Source of the DNA: Amoebophilaceae bacterium
Lineage (GTDB): Bacteria > Bacteroidota > Bacteroidia > Cytophagales > Amoebophilaceae
Reading direction: 5' to 3'
DNA length: 64,000 nt
NCBI GenBank assembly: GCA_025455725.1
Contig: JALOLY010000002.1
Span: 1-64,000 of the forward strand
In this document: positions 9,241-19,540 of the stretch, one piece after another
How positions within the stretch are numbered: the first letter of the stretch is position 1
Layout: every line of letters begins with the position of its first letter
Notes under the pieces: generated by a model
The model's database searches: none
What the model was told of the DNA's origin: nothing
What the model saw: the letters and a program-made list of their open reading frames with translations, nothing else
Translations under genes and position numbers: made by a program

Positions 9241-10233
9241 TCACGCATGCAATAACTGCCAGATTTTATCTTTTAGCAGGTCGATACCCTGACCAGTGAT
9301 GGAAGAAATTAATGTGTAGCCCACTTTGCTAGGTAGATTTGTTACTACAGCTCTTTCATCTTTTTTGTCCAGCAGATCTGTCTTAGAGAGAACCAGCAAC
9401 CTCGGCTTGTCCAGCAACTCGGGATCGTGTGCTCGCAGTTCCTGGACTAGGGTATCGTATGTCTGACGAATATCCGGGCTATCTGCTGCAATGACAAACA
9501 GCAACACTGCATTACGCTCAATGTGCCTTAAAAAACGGGTTCCCAAACCCCTTCCTGTCGCTGCTCCTTCAATGATGCCGGGAATGTCTGCCATGACAAA
9601 AGATTGCTTGTCTCTACACGCTACAATACCGAGCTGTGGCACTAAGGTGGTGAAAGGATAGTCGGCAATCTTGGGCTTGGCGGCAGAGACCACGGACAAC
9701 AAAGTGGATTTACCAGCATTAGGCAAGCCTACCAAGCCTACATCTGCAAGCAGTTTTAATTCCAAGACTACCCAGCCCTCAACCCCTGGCTCACCAGGCT
9801 GCGCATAGCGCGGAGTTTGTTGGGTAGCTGATTTGAAGTGGACATTACCCAAGCCCCCTCGACCGCCTCGCATCAATATTTTCTGCGTACCCTCTTGGAT
9901 TATTTCCAGTAATATTTGACCTGTGGCACCATCTTTGGCTACAGTACCTAAAGGTACCTGAAGGACGACATCAGCACCGGTAGCACCAAAACGACACCCT
10001 CCTGCTCCGGATTGGCCATGTGCTGCTGTCACATGCTTTCTGTATCGTAGATGCAGTAGGGTAGATAGCTGGGCACTGCCTTGTAGGATGATATGCCCCC
10101 CCCGACCGCCATCGCCACCATCAGGCCCCCCTTTGGGTACTGATTTCTCCCTTCTGAAATGCACGGCGCCCGCTCCTCCCTTCCCAGCCTGGGCATATAG
10201 CTTGACATGATCGATGAAATTCGAGGTAGACAC
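9241..10233 (-). CDS. obg: GTPase Obg/CgtA
   Basis: 330 residues. Obg is an essential GTPase acting in 50S ribosome assembly and stress/alarmone signalling. The glycine-rich Obg fold occupies residues 1-158 (HVKLYAQAGKGGAGAVHFRREK, GGPDGGDGGRGG, GGRGGLGN). The G domain follows, with the P-loop GLPNAGKST, switch region DYPFTTL, G3 DIPG and G4 SKTD. The start is GTG at 10231-10233, since the Obg fold must begin there and no ATG is close. It begins 9 bp after adk, so the two are very likely co-transcribed. Confidence 0.96.
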   Translation of the reverse strand: MSTSNFIDHVKLYAQAGKGGAGAVHFRREKSVPKGGPDGGDGGRGGHIILQGSAQLSTLLHLRYRKHVTAAHGQSGAGGCRFGATGADVVLQVPLGTVAKDGATGQILLEIIQEGTQKILMRGGRGGLGNVHFKSATQQTPRYAQPGEPGVEGWVVLELKLLADVGLVGLPNAGKSTLLSVVSAAKPKIADYPFTTLVPQLGIVACRDKQSFVMADIPGIIEGAATGRGLGTRFLRHIERNAVLLFVIAADSPDIRQTYDTLVQELRAHDPELLDKPRLLVLSKTDLLDKKDERAVVTNLPSKVGYTLISSITGQGIDLLKDKIWQLLHA

Positions 10234-10242
10234 GGTCTCTTT

Positions 10243-10836
10243 TTACTTTAAGGCTGGCATAACCGATAATTTCCCCATCGCAGCTACGATACGTTTAAAG
10301 ATTACATCCACCGCTCCTGACCCACAGACCTTAACTAGTTTGTTTTGCTGGGCATAATATTTAGCTACAGGCAAGGTTGTATCGTGGTATATCCGCATCC
10401 TTGTGGCAATTTTTGCTGCGTCTTGGTCATCCACACGACCTGCTATCTCGGCTCTGGATCTAATTCTTTGAATAAGCTCTTCTTCGGGCACTTCCAAGAA
10501 TACTACAACGTCAATATGTATGCCGTAGCGTACCAGCCTCTCTTCTAGGGCCTTTGCTTGAGTAGATGTTCTTGGAAAGCCATCGAATAAGATCCCGTCT
10601 CCATTATCCTTTGCTACCAGTTGTGCTTCGACGATATCGATCACAAGTGCATCGGGTGCCAACTTTCCTACATTGATATATTGGGCTACCTGCTGTCCTA
10701 GGACTGTTTTTTGGTTGATTTGGTCACGTAACAAATCACCAGGTGCAATGTGCACGAGTCGGTATTTTTGGGTTAGTTCTTTGCTTTGAGTGCCCTTGCC
10801 AGCCCCCGGAGGGCCGAATAACGCTATGTTGGTCAT
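10243..10836 (-). CDS. adk: Adenylate kinase
   Basis: 197 residues; interconverts ATP + AMP and 2 ADP. The N-terminal P-loop GPPGAGKGTQ, the AMP-site motif ILFDGFPRT and the LID arginines (RIRSRAEIAGRVDD) are visible. It has the short LID with no Cys4 zinc motif. The C-terminal tail is slightly longer than usual but unremarkable. ATG start. It lies 87 bp after serS and 9 bp before obg on the same strand. Confidence 0.95.
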   Translation of the reverse strand: MTNIALFGPPGAGKGTQSKELTQKYRLVHIAPGDLLRDQINQKTVLGQQVAQYINVGKLAPDALVIDIVEAQLVAKDNGDGILFDGFPRTSTQAKALEERLVRYGIHIDVVVFLEVPEEELIQRIRSRAEIAGRVDDQDAAKIATRMRIYHDTTLPVAKYYAQQNKLVKVCGSGAVDVIFKRIVAAMGKLSVMPALK

Positions 10837-10923
10837 CTTTTATTTTCCAGCCTTTTATATGAGTGTGTATCCTGTACCCTTATGTCTAAAAACACGCATA
10901 GCATCAAACACCTCGTCAATACA

Positions 10924-12198
10924 TCATGCGATAGTCTTGAACCCCGTGTAGGGATGCAAGATAGGTGGGATCCTAATGCCGCTGGCTGTCTGGTTATTCT
11001 CAAGCAATGCGGCCACGATCCTGGGCAATGCAAGTGCACTTCCGTTCAGGGTGTGGGGAAATTGAGTCCTATGATGCTCATCTCTATAACGAAGCTGCAT
11101 ACGGTGCGTTTGGTAAGCCTCAAAATTACTAATAGAACTAACTTCGAGCCAACGCTGCTGCCCGACAGCCCACACCTCTAAGTCATAAGTAAACGCAGCA
11201 GTAAAGCCCAGATCGCCACCACAGAGTTTGAGCACTCGATAAGGCAATTCGAGCTTTTCAAGTAAATACCGTACATAAGCACACATCTCTTGTAACGCCC
11301 CATAGGACTTTTCAGGAAGAGCAATCTGTACCAGTTCTACTTTATCGAATTGGTGTAGCCGGTTGAGCCCTCTTACATGAGTTCCCCAAGAGCCAGCTTC
11401 TCGTCTAAAACAGGGAGTATATGCTACATTTTTGATGGGCAAAACTGTCTGAGAAAGAATATCACCCCGGTACAGGTTAGTCAAAGGCACTTCAGCAGTT
11501 GGAATCAAGTAAAACGTCGTGTCTTTCAGCTGGTACATTTGTCCTTCCTTATCAGGTAGCTGTCCAGTACCATGGGCTGAAGCTTCATTCACCACAATGG
11601 GGGGCTGTATTTCCTCATAACCTGCGTGCTGGGCTTCATCCAGGAAAAAATTGACGAGGGCCCTTTGGAGCCTGGCGCCTCGGCCTTTATACACCGGAAA
11701 ACCTGCTCCCGTAATTTTATTACCCAATTCAAAGTCAACAAGATCATACTGCCTAGCCAGCTCCCAGTGGGGTAGCTGTGCAGCATTGTTAATAGGGACT
11801 TGACTACTTTGGTAGACGAGTTCATTGTCTGCAGAGCTTTTCCCTTCAGGGACTTCTGCGTTAGGTAAATTGGGCAACTCGTACAAAGCGTGCTGCAATG
11901 CTTTCTCGCAAGCTTGCAGCTGTGGCACCAGCGTCTTCATGGCTATTTTGAGTGTAGTAGTTTGTTCCCTAACTAGGGCTACTTCCTCTCTTTTTCCCTG
12001 CTGCATAAGCTGGCCTATCTGCTTGGTAAGCAGATTTAATTGTGCAGCAGTGCTGTCTACGGACAATTGAGCAGTCTTACGTTGCTGGTCGAGGACCAAT
12101 AGTCTTTCGACGGATTCGGCGGCGTTGTTGAAATGCCTTTTCTGTAGTCTTTGAATGACAAGTGCTTTACTAGTTCTGATGTCATGGATATCAAGCAT
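10924..12198 (-). CDS. serS: Seryl-tRNA synthetase
   Basis: 424 residues; charges tRNA-Ser. The N-terminal long antiparallel coiled-coil arm (residues about 30-100, rich in Gln/Lys/Leu) is followed by the class II core: TAEVPLTN, motif 2 FRREAGSWG, and motif 3 near the C terminus (NGSALALPRIVAALLENNQ). ATG start at 12196-12198. It is first of the serS-adk-obg-proS set. Overlapping inverted repeats lie about 80 bp upstream (12275-12309). Confidence 0.96.
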   Translation of the reverse strand: MLDIHDIRTSKALVIQRLQKRHFNNAAESVERLLVLDQQRKTAQLSVDSTAAQLNLLTKQIGQLMQQGKREEVALVREQTTTLKIAMKTLVPQLQACEKALQHALYELPNLPNAEVPEGKSSADNELVYQSSQVPINNAAQLPHWELARQYDLVDFELGNKITGAGFPVYKGRGARLQRALVNFFLDEAQHAGYEEIQPPIVVNEASAHGTGQLPDKEGQMYQLKDTTFYLIPTAEVPLTNLYRGDILSQTVLPIKNVAYTPCFRREAGSWGTHVRGLNRLHQFDKVELVQIALPEKSYGALQEMCAYVRYLLEKLELPYRVLKLCGGDLGFTAAFTYDLEVWAVGQQRWLEVSSISNFEAYQTHRMQLRYRDEHHRTQFPHTLNGSALALPRIVAALLENNQTASGIRIPPILHPYTGFKTIA

Positions 12199-12554
12199 AA
12201 TCTTCTATAAAATTGACGTAACCCGCCGGGAAGGGAAGTATCAGCGAGACTAAGCTGTCTACTACGAACCAGCAGCCACAAAGTAAGCCATTTTTATACA
12301 TGTGGCTTAGGATGCATCATATCCAACACATTTTTTATCATCTAATAAGTGTGCATCAAACTTGACAATGGTGCGTCGTTGCCCTATCATTGTCTGTTCT
12401 GAAGGCAATGGCAGAAATGCTGCCTCTCTGCGTTGATATCCTCAACACTACCTAATAGCAACACTTTTGAATAGCATTACTGTGCGCGTATGACTAGCCG
12501 CTTGGCTCTCTCGTCGTTTATTATTTCCGTTACTTAACTACACAAAGACAACCC
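12199..12554. other. Divergent spacer between serS and rho
   Basis: A 356-bp gap between two divergently transcribed genes, so it should contain promoters for both. I find no strong match to TTG-N19/21-TAnnTTTG. Overlapping inverted repeats at 12275-12309 are the only structure seen. Confidence 0.5.
12275..12309 (-). promoter_or_regulatory. Two mutually exclusive hairpins upstream of serS
   Basis: TAAGCCA (12284-12290) can pair with TGGCTTA (12303-12309), and GCCACA (12275-12280) can pair with TGTGGC (12301-12306). The arms share bases, so only one helix can form at a time. In the serS leader this arrangement could be an attenuator-like switch, but the helices are short (6-7 bp) and may be chance. 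Confidence 0.25.
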
Positions 12555-14048
12555 ATGTATAACATTGAAGAACTTGATCTTCGGCTGCTTTCTGAGCTGA
12601 AAGAAATAGCAGCAACCTTACAGATGAGCAATTACAACCACCTATCCAAGCAGGAGCTTATTTATAAAATACTCGACCAACAAGCCATTCTCCCTGAAAC
12701 AGCCTCCTCTACCTCTATCCCAAAGGTGACCCTATCAACAGAACCTGGCACGCGGGAATCCGCAAAAGTTGCTACGAGTAAGCCCCCAATGTTAAAAAAA
12801 GAGAACCTCCTACCAGGTAGTGGTAATGAGACAGTCAGCACGACTTTGCCTGAGAGAACGAACACAGGAAAACAAAAAGAACCGAAGAAAGAGGGAAATA
12901 AACCCAGAAAAGAAGCGGGGAATGACATGAGCCTCAACAGCGTTATTGACAGTGAGGGTGTATTAGAAATAATGCAAGATGGCTATGGGTTTTTGCGCTC
13001 CTCAGATTATCACTATCTGACCAGTCCAGATGACACGTACGTTTCTCCTTCACAGATCAAATTATTTGGATTGAAGACAGGCGATACGGTGAAAGGACAA
13101 ATCAGACCACCTAAAGAGGGCGAGAAATATTTTGCGTTGCTTAAAGTGATTTCCGTAAACGGAAGGACCACAGAGGAGGTAAGAGACAGAATCGCGTTTG
13201 AGCACTTAACTCCTGTATTCCCAGATGAAAAACTAGAGCTCACCAATGGGCCCTCTCAATACTCTACAAGAATTTTAAGCCTTTTTGCACCCATTGGAAA
13301 AGGGCAACGTGGTATGCTAGTGGCTCCCCCAAAAACCGGTAAGACAGTACTACTCAAAGAAATTGCCAATGCCATTGCCAAAAATCACCCGGAGGTATAT
13401 CTCATCATTTTACTCATTGGAGAGCGACCTGAAGAAGTAACAGATATGGCCCGTAGTGTGGAGGCAGAAGTAGTAGCTTCTACCTTTGATGAGCAACCAG
13501 AACGCCACACCAAGGTGGCCAACATGGTACTTGAAAAAGCAAAGCGGATGGTGGAGTGTGGCCATGATGTAGTCATCCTTCTAGACTCCATTACACGCCT
13601 GGCGCGTGCTTACAATACAGTCATGCCTTCCTCAGGAAAAATCTTATCAGGTGGAGTAGACGCTAACGCATTACACAAACCCAAAAGATTCTTTGGGGCA
13701 GCGCGTAATGTAGAAAATGGCGGTTCTTTGACTATTCTAGCTACTGCACTCATTGAGACGGGTTCCAAGATGGATGAAGTAATCTTTGAGGAGTTTAAAG
13801 GCACTGGAAACATGGAGCTACAACTAGATCGAAAATTGGCCAACCGTCGTATCTATCCAGCCATTGATATTCCTTCTTCTGGGACACGCCGTGAAGATCT
13901 GCTACTCACAAGAGAAGCGTTGGCACGTGTGTGGATTTTACGCAAGTTCATGGCAGATATGACTCCCAACGAGGCCATGGACTTCTTGCTCGATCGGATG
14001 AAAGGTACCCGCAACAACGAAGAGTTTTTGCTCTCCATGAATGACTAG
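12555..14048 (+). CDS. rho: Transcription termination factor Rho
   Basis: 497 residues; hexameric RNA helicase that ends transcription. In order: a SAP-like Rho_N domain (residues 1-42), a Lys/Glu/Pro-rich low-complexity insertion (about 50-125), a cold-shock RNA-binding domain (about 133-205, with GYGFLRS), then the RecA-like ATPase with Walker A PKTGKT (259-264), Walker B VVILLDS (339-345) and the R-loop. The N-terminal insertion is common in Bacteroidota Rho and is thought to add RNA affinity. ATG start. Complete and intact, which suggests Rho-dependent termination matters here; I found few intrinsic terminators in this window. Confidence 0.96.
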   Translation: MYNIEELDLRLLSELKEIAATLQMSNYNHLSKQELIYKILDQQAILPETASSTSIPKVTLSTEPGTRESAKVATSKPPMLKKENLLPGSGNETVSTTLPERTNTGKQKEPKKEGNKPRKEAGNDMSLNSVIDSEGVLEIMQDGYGFLRSSDYHYLTSPDDTYVSPSQIKLFGLKTGDTVKGQIRPPKEGEKYFALLKVISVNGRTTEEVRDRIAFEHLTPVFPDEKLELTNGPSQYSTRILSLFAPIGKGQRGMLVAPPKTGKTVLLKEIANAIAKNHPEVYLIILLIGERPEEVTDMARSVEAEVVASTFDEQPERHTKVANMVLEKAKRMVECGHDVVILLDSITRLARAYNTVMPSSGKILSGGVDANALHKPKRFFGAARNVENGGSLTILATALIETGSKMDEVIFEEFKGTGNMELQLDRKLANRRIYPAIDIPSSGTRREDLLLTREALARVWILRKFMADMTPNEAMDFLLDRMKGTRNNEEFLLSMND

Positions 14049-14101
14049 ACAAAAGCCGGTAGTACCCCTGGTGTAATCCAGTAGACACGTCAGAATACCA
14101 T

Positions 14102-15010
14102 TTATTGAAGTGGCTCCCAATTATTTAAGATAACGTGGCATGTCCTGCGCAGCGAGGCAGGCGTGTCACACTGATATTCCTGAATGCCTTGGTACATTCC
14201 CTCGTACATGGTAGCAATAAATTCATTTTTCGTGAAGCTTCGTTTTGAATAATCGGTGTCAGCGAATATCTCGGTGGAAATAGCCGGCAAAACAAGATAG
14301 CCTACATGATGAGTAGCTCTTTTCAGGATGTTATAATACAATGTTTTTACCTGATCCTGAGCAGTAGAGAGCGCGATAGTTTCACTAGCTCTGGGACCTA
14401 TAGCGTGGTAGATCTCCCCTATTTTTAGACTGGGATTGACCATCATCGGCGTCATCTCGTTGTGATCCAAGAGAGGCCCCACATCTGATATAACGTACTC
14501 GCCTACTTTTGCCCGCCATCCAGGCTCTATGGATATATCCAGGGATCCAGAGTCCCACGTGCCAGGTAGAGTAGACGGTAACCTCAACCCTACCCACTTT
14601 TTATGACAATAGTGGGTATTGACATGGTTGCTTAAGGCACCATTGAGCCCGCCGCCCCCAAAGGAGATGTGCTCATTGCTCGCATTAACCACGATGATTC
14701 TTTTGTTATCAGAGCCCCCAAACTGCTCATATAAAGAAACGTTGGGTACAATTCTTACGGTAGCTTTGGAGACTGTGCTACCTGGGTTCTGAAACCACTG
14801 CTTAAATTCATTACTGAGATATTCCTTGATAGGAAGCTCTTGTTGCTGAGAAACATGGGAACCAGTATTGTATGGCTTAGTATCGCATGAACAATAGGTC
14901 ATGATAGCAAGTAGATAACACAACATAGCGACACATCTCGTTGCTCTCGTACCATGACACTCCCCTAATATATTTACAACGGCATGCAAGTTGACCAGCA
15001 TAGGTGACAT
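14102..15010 (-). CDS. Secreted macrodomain protein (ADP-ribose-binding fold)
   Basis: 302 residues. An N-terminal export signal is likely: basic residues at 22 and 25, then a hydrophobic core at 27-39 ending CSC, which could be a weak lipoprotein site at Cys42. The rest matches the macrodomain fold. Loop 1 reads VVNASN (107-112) then GGGGLNG (118-124), the equivalent of VNAAN...GGGVxGA. AIGP is at 203-206 and LPAISTE at 241-247, the equivalent of FPAISTG. The usual glycine of ISTG is Glu247 here. Known macrodomains bind ADP-ribose, and many remove it from proteins or O-acetyl-ADP-ribose. Export would place this one in the periplasm, on the surface or in the host. It is not in an operon; rho is convergent downstream and mnmE divergent upstream. 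Start could also be Met4. Confidence 0.75.
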   Translation of the reverse strand: MSPMLVNLHAVVNILGECHGTRATRCVAMLCYLLAIMTYCSCDTKPYNTGSHVSQQQELPIKEYLSNEFKQWFQNPGSTVSKATVRIVPNVSLYEQFGGSDNKRIIVVNASNEHISFGGGGLNGALSNHVNTHYCHKKWVGLRLPSTLPGTWDSGSLDISIEPGWRAKVGEYVISDVGPLLDHNEMTPMMVNPSLKIGEIYHAIGPRASETIALSTAQDQVKTLYYNILKRATHHVGYLVLPAISTEIFADTDYSKRSFTKNEFIATMYEGMYQGIQEYQCDTPASLRRTCHVILNNWEPLQ

Positions 15011-15165
15011 TGTTTTTGACGTTATGGGCCTAGTAAGGACAGACGAATGACTTAGGGAGTACTCATCTCCCAGTGCCTAGTCAATAGATATCTTACAGAA
15101 ATCTCAATACTTGCAAATTCCGAACGAAAGTACGCATATTCGCTCCTCAACTAAACCTACTCATT

Positions 15166-16539
15166 TTGCAAAGCCCCCACCAAGAAGTGCCTATTGTCGC
15201 TTTGGCTACACCACCTGGTAGCAGCGCCATGGCAATCATCCGGCTCTCTGGGGCGGGTGTGATCGAGCTTACCAATCAGGTCTTTAGAGGAAGGGACCTG
15301 ACACAGCAAGCTTCTCATACCGTTCACTTTGGCACCATCTATGACCAGGAGAAGATACTAGACGAAGTACTAGTCTCTATCTTCAGAACACCTAAGTCTT
15401 TTACCCGAGAAGATACCGTAGAAATATCCTGCCATGGCTCTGACTTCATTGTACAGCGCATCATACAACTTTTGATACTACGTGGAGCACGTCTAGCAAA
15501 GCCAGGAGAATTCACACTACGCGCTTTCTTGAATGGCAAGCTGGATTTGGCACAAGCAGAGGCGGTAGCCGACCTTATCGCTGCTGACTCGTCTGCAGCA
15601 CACCGCACAGCCCTGCAGCAAATGAGAGGTGGGTTTTCCTCCAAAATCGAACAACTTCGAGGAAAGCTGGTTCACTTCGCCTCTATGTTGGAGTTGGAGC
15701 TGGACTTTTCAGAAGAAGACGTTGCCTTTGCTGATAGAGAGGCCCTAAAAGAACTTGTCCAAGAGCTTTTATTACCCATTGTGCAACTCATACAGAGCTT
15801 TTCACTCGGAAATGTTATTAAGAACGGTATCACTACCGTGATTGCCGGCAAGCCTAACGTTGGTAAGTCTACCTTGCTCAATGCTTTGCTCAACGAAGAG
15901 AGAGCGATCGTCTCTGACATCCCTGGTACTACACGTGACTTGATTGAAGCTGAGCTCAACATCGAAGGTGTGCATTTTAGATTCATAGATACTGCAGGAC
16001 TACGCAGTAAGGCAGCTGACACGATAGAAGCCATAGGCATCGCTAAGACCAAAAAACAACTCCAAAAAGCTGCTGTTATCATCTATCTCTTTGACCTGGC
16101 TACTGAAACGTTATCCAATATCCGAAAGACGGTCCAACAGCTCGATTCATCAACCGTTCCTTACGTCAAAGTGGGGAACAAAATGGATATTGCATCTCCT
16201 GATTTGTTAGAAATACTGCAGCGAGAGGATTTTGTACTCATCTCAGCTGCGCAACAGCAAAACGTACCCATACTCAAATCACGGCTCCTAGCGTATGTGG
16301 CACTAGACCAGTTGCCAAAGACAGATACCATCGTAGTCAATGCCCGGCATCATGAGAGTTTGACCAAAAGCAAAGAGGCCTTAGAAGATGTATTACAGGG
16401 TATAACGAGCAACCTCACTCATGAGCTGCTGGCACAAGACGTCCGTAGGGCGCTCTATCATTTGGGAGGGATTACGGGAGAAGTAATCACAGAAGAACTA
16501 TTAGATAACATTTTTTCTAAGTTTTGCATCGGTAAGTAG
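15166..16539 (+). CDS. mnmE: tRNA modification GTPase MnmE
   Basis: 457 residues; with MnmG it installs the cmnm5 group on U34 of certain tRNAs. The N-terminal tetrahydrofolate-binding domain ([19 protein letters not shown]), helical domain and inserted G domain (P-loop GKPNVGKST, switch [16 protein letters not shown]) are present. The C terminus ends in the canonical FCIGK with its catalytic cysteine, so the gene is full length. The start is TTG at 15166-15168; the next ATG would remove part of the conserved first strand. Confidence 0.96.
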   Translation: MQSPHQEVPIVALATPPGSSAMAIIRLSGAGVIELTNQVFRGRDLTQQASHTVHFGTIYDQEKILDEVLVSIFRTPKSFTREDTVEISCHGSDFIVQRIIQLLILRGARLAKPGEFTLRAFLNGKLDLAQAEAVADLIAADSSAAHRTALQQMRGGFSSKIEQLRGKLVHFASMLELELDFSEEDVAFADREALKELVQELLLPIVQLIQSFSLGNVIKNGITTVIAGKPNVGKSTLLNALLNEERAIVSDIPGTTRDLIEAELNIEGVHFRFIDTAGLRSKAADTIEAIGIAKTKKQLQKAAVIIYLFDLATETLSNIRKTVQQLDSSTVPYVKVGNKMDIASPDLLEILQREDFVLISAAQQQNVPILKSRLLAYVALDQLPKTDTIVVNARHHESLTKSKEALEDVLQGITSNLTHELLAQDVRRALYHLGGITGEVITEELLDNIFSKFCIGK

Positions 16540-16633
16540 TACGACGACGCTTGCGAATCGCTTTTGTTTTTTCGTGGCAATCTCTACCTTTGACGCCTCG
16601 TCAAGAGCACATTCTACAGGTTATCTTTCCCCC

Positions 16634-17650
16634 ATGGAAAATATACTGCCTTTAAAGGCACTACTAAGTTCCCCCAAGCACGTCGTTATCACCTTACACC
16701 AACGTCCTGATGCGGATGCTTTAGGGACTGGATTGGGGTTGGCTGCTCTACTCAAGAAGTACCAACACCAAGTACACGTAATCGCACCTACGGCATACCC
16801 ATCCTTTCTTGACTGGCTACCAGGTACATCCGAGGTAATTGTCTTTGCGCAGGGTCAACAAGAAAAATCCCTCGAACTCCTAAACAGGGCAGATGTCATA
16901 TTCTACGTAGATTTTCCCACGCTGAATCGACTTCATGAAATGGAAACAGCAGTCAAGAATACTACTGCCACCAAGGTGGTCATAGACCACCATCCAACGA
17001 TAGAAAAATTTGGTGATCTAGTTTTTCGAGATCCGAAAGCGGCAGCAGCAGCCGAACTCTTGTATGAGCTCATAGAAGCGCTAGATGCACAAGAATTGGT
17101 CGATCAGGAAATTGCCGAATGTCTCTACGCCGGTATCATGACCGATACGGGTTCGTTCAAGAATCCTAATACTACGCCCAGGACACATAACGTAGCAGCC
17201 AAATTGCTGCGTCACGGCGCAGATGCAACCAAAGTAAGTAGGCTGGTCTATGAAAACAATTCTTTGAATAAGCTAGCGTTTCTGGGCTTTGCCTTGAGCC
17301 ATCGATTGGTGGTACTCCAAGAATACAACACTGCTTACTTTTTCATTAGAAGGGAAGATTATGAGAAGTATCACTTGCAAACAGGTGATACGGAAGGCCT
17401 TGTTAATCAAGCACTTTCAGTACGCGATATTGTATTAGCTGCTGTCATCAAGGAAAAAAAAGACGCCGTACGCCTTTCTCTAAGATCTGCAGGGGAAGTG
17501 CCTGTGAACCTATGGGCTCAAGAGTACTTTGCAGGAGGTGGGCACAAGAATGCTGCGGGTGGCGTATCTCACCTCACGCTAGAAGAAACAATAGCCAAAT
17601 TTGAAAGCCTAGTCAAAGCCAAGAAGAAAGTGTTAAACCCTAACTTATGA
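16634..17650 (+). CDS. DHH-family phosphoesterase, NrnA-like
   Basis: 338 residues. The N-terminal DHH domain shows LHQRPDADALGT, DFP and DHHP, the metal-binding acidic and histidine motifs. The C-terminal DHHA1 domain ends with GGGHKNAAGG, the substrate-binding glycine motif. Family members such as NrnA degrade short oligoribonucleotides or pAp in the cytoplasm. The ATG at 16634 is preferred over a GTG 60 bp upstream because the upstream codons are not conserved-looking. The stop overlaps the start of the next gene (ATGA), so the two are translationally coupled. Confidence 0.85.
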   Translation: MENILPLKALLSSPKHVVITLHQRPDADALGTGLGLAALLKKYQHQVHVIAPTAYPSFLDWLPGTSEVIVFAQGQQEKSLELLNRADVIFYVDFPTLNRLHEMETAVKNTTATKVVIDHHPTIEKFGDLVFRDPKAAAAAELLYELIEALDAQELVDQEIAECLYAGIMTDTGSFKNPNTTPRTHNVAAKLLRHGADATKVSRLVYENNSLNKLAFLGFALSHRLVVLQEYNTAYFFIRREDYEKYHLQTGDTEGLVNQALSVRDIVLAAVIKEKKDAVRLSLRSAGEVPVNLWAQEYFAGGGHKNAAGGVSHLTLEETIAKFESLVKAKKKVLNPNL

Positions 17651-18618
17651 AGCATAAAGGACGGCTATACTATCTTTCAGCACTGATTGGCCTTCTTGTT
17701 ATCACCGCTCTTGCACTTTCAATTAGAAACTACTACCGTGGCTCTTTCAAAGAGACTCCCACAGGACTTCAGTACCAAGTAATCAGGAAAGGCAAAGGTC
17801 CCTGGCCTCAAGAGGGGGACATACTCCTGCTCGACGTGAGTTACAAAACCGAGAAAGGTGTTGTGCTGTTTAGCACCGCCGATCAGGAATTTCCCATGGC
17901 ACTACCATACTCTGAGAATACGGTCAATACAGATGGTGGCTTCTTGGAAGCCATCGGCATGCTTCAAAAGGGAGGTGGCATCGTGTGTAAGCTAGACATA
18001 GAAAAGGTACTGGGTGGCAATCTGGAGCACATAACCGCCCAGTATGGATTGAAGAAAAACGAGAAAATATTTTTGCACCTCCAGCTACAAGATATTATGC
18101 CTGAAGAGACGTATAAAAAGTGGGAAACCGAACACAGCGCTATGCTGCAGCAAAGAAACCAAGAGAAAGCTACGCAACAACTCAAAGCAGATGCTGAGAC
18201 CATTGTCAACTACCTGAAAAGCAATAGGATTGAAGCCCGGTCTACCGATTCTGGGTTGTACTACGTCATCGATACCCCCGGCCAAGGCGCACAGCCCAAA
18301 CTAGGAGACAGGGTCAAAGTGCATTATACGGGGAGGCTTCTAGATGGAAAGGTGTTTGACACGAGCCTGGCAGACATAGCTAAACAGCATGGTATGTATA
18401 CCCCAGGAAGAGCTTACGAAGCCATAGAGTTTCAGTTGGGTGCAGGACAAGTTATCAGAGGATGGGACGAAGGCGTCATGTGCCTACGCCAAGGAGCAAA
18501 AGCACGCCTATTTATCCCCTCTACTCTGGCTTACGGGAGCCGAGGTATAGGCAATGGCTTAATTCCGGCCAATGCTATTCTCATATTTGATGTAGTCCTC
18601 GTGGATATTCAGGGATAA
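17647..18618 (+). CDS. Membrane-anchored FKBP-type peptidyl-prolyl isomerase
   Basis: 323 residues. A single N-terminal membrane segment (residues 8-26) anchors it, with the rest periplasmic. A first FKBP-like domain (about 38-152) is degenerate. After a Lys/Gln-rich helix (158-190), a second FKBP domain (200-322) carries the standard core: VKVHYTGRLLDGKVFDTS, VIRGWDEGV and ANAILIFDVVLVDI. It probably assists folding of exported proteins; Bacteroidota of this type often link such proteins to lipoprotein or gliding machinery, but there is no gld gene here. It overlaps the DHH gene by 4 bp. Confidence 0.88.
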   Translation: MKHKGRLYYLSALIGLLVITALALSIRNYYRGSFKETPTGLQYQVIRKGKGPWPQEGDILLLDVSYKTEKGVVLFSTADQEFPMALPYSENTVNTDGGFLEAIGMLQKGGGIVCKLDIEKVLGGNLEHITAQYGLKKNEKIFLHLQLQDIMPEETYKKWETEHSAMLQQRNQEKATQQLKADAETIVNYLKSNRIEARSTDSGLYYVIDTPGQGAQPKLGDRVKVHYTGRLLDGKVFDTSLADIAKQHGMYTPGRAYEAIEFQLGAGQVIRGWDEGVMCLRQGAKARLFIPSTLAYGSRGIGNGLIPANAILIFDVVLVDIQG

Positions 18619-18761
18619 TACAGCAGGCTTTATAGGCTGAGCGAAGAGTAAATATGCCTGTCTTTTTTCCCTCGGGTATCTTTTTGGGCTTGCGTGAATC
18701 TATATGATCATAAAGCTTAGCCCGAAACCTGGGAAACCGAACTAAGATAAGAAAGGAGGGG

Positions 18762-18834
<73 letters not shown>

Positions 18835-18854
18835 GTACACACACATAGGACACA

Positions 18855-18885
18855 CAAATCTAAAGAATTAGCATTTTTATTACAA
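18855..18885 (-). promoter_or_regulatory. Promoter of tRNA-Phe
   Basis: On the minus strand, TTG (18883-18885), a 20-nt spacer and TAGATTTG (18855-18862) give an exact match to the Bacteroidota consensus TTG and TAnnTTTG. It ends 20 bp before the mature tRNA 5' end, which is the expected distance. Confidence 0.65.
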
Positions 18886-19010
18886 CAAAAAATATCAAGG
18901 TTATGATATTAGCCTCATGCGCACTTTGGGTCCAGATAGATAAGAAAATATAGTAGATTGCGAGTTGGGAACTAAGCAACCAAGCATATCACACCAAGCA
19001 CTATAGGGCT

Positions 19011-19499
19011 ATGTACATTCCATTTCATCAATTATCAGGCGAAGCACACGTCTGGGTTTACCAAGCCAGCCGACCCTTTGGGCAGGAGGAGAAAGCGGCA
19101 GTCCTACAAAAAGCCCAGGAGTTCTTAGGGCAGTGGGCTTCGCATGGCCTCCCTCTGCAGTGTAGTGCAGAGATACTGTATGATCAGTTTCTTATCCTGG
19201 CTGTAGACGAGACTTTGCAAAGTGCCACAGGGTGTGCTGTAGATGCTTCTGTAAAGTTTATTCGTACACTAGAGCAGGCTTTTCAGGTAGACTTGCTGAG
19301 CAGAACCCATGTCGCTTTTAGGCAAGGCGAGGACAATTTTTTGGTTCCACTGAGTCAGCTTGAAGATAGCATACGACAAGGAGCTATATCGGAAGACATG
19401 CTTACCTTCGACAATACTATCACTAAAAAGACGGAAATAGTCGACAAGTGGCTAGTTCGTGCCGGAGAATCTTGGTTCGGTAGGTACTTTCGTAAGTAG
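19011..19499 (+). CDS. Conserved Bacteroidota protein of about 160 residues
   Basis: 162 residues, soluble, no signal peptide or membrane segment. It begins MYIPFHQL, carries VWVYQASRPF, a central LILAVDET-type strand and TGCAVDASVKFIR, and ends with KWLVRAGESWFGRYF. I recognise it as a small family common in Cytophagales whose database entries are often called 'ABC transporter ATPase' even though no Walker motifs are present. The true function is unknown. It stands alone between tRNA-Phe and the DUF502 remnant. Confidence 0.75.
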   Translation: MYIPFHQLSGEAHVWVYQASRPFGQEEKAAVLQKAQEFLGQWASHGLPLQCSAEILYDQFLILAVDETLQSATGCAVDASVKFIRTLEQAFQVDLLSRTHVAFRQGEDNFLVPLSQLEDSIRQGAISEDMLTFDNTITKKTEIVDKWLVRAGESWFGRYFRK

Positions 19500-19540
19500 T
19501 AGCGCTAGCTGATCCTCTGTGTGTACGTGACAGCCAAGAG

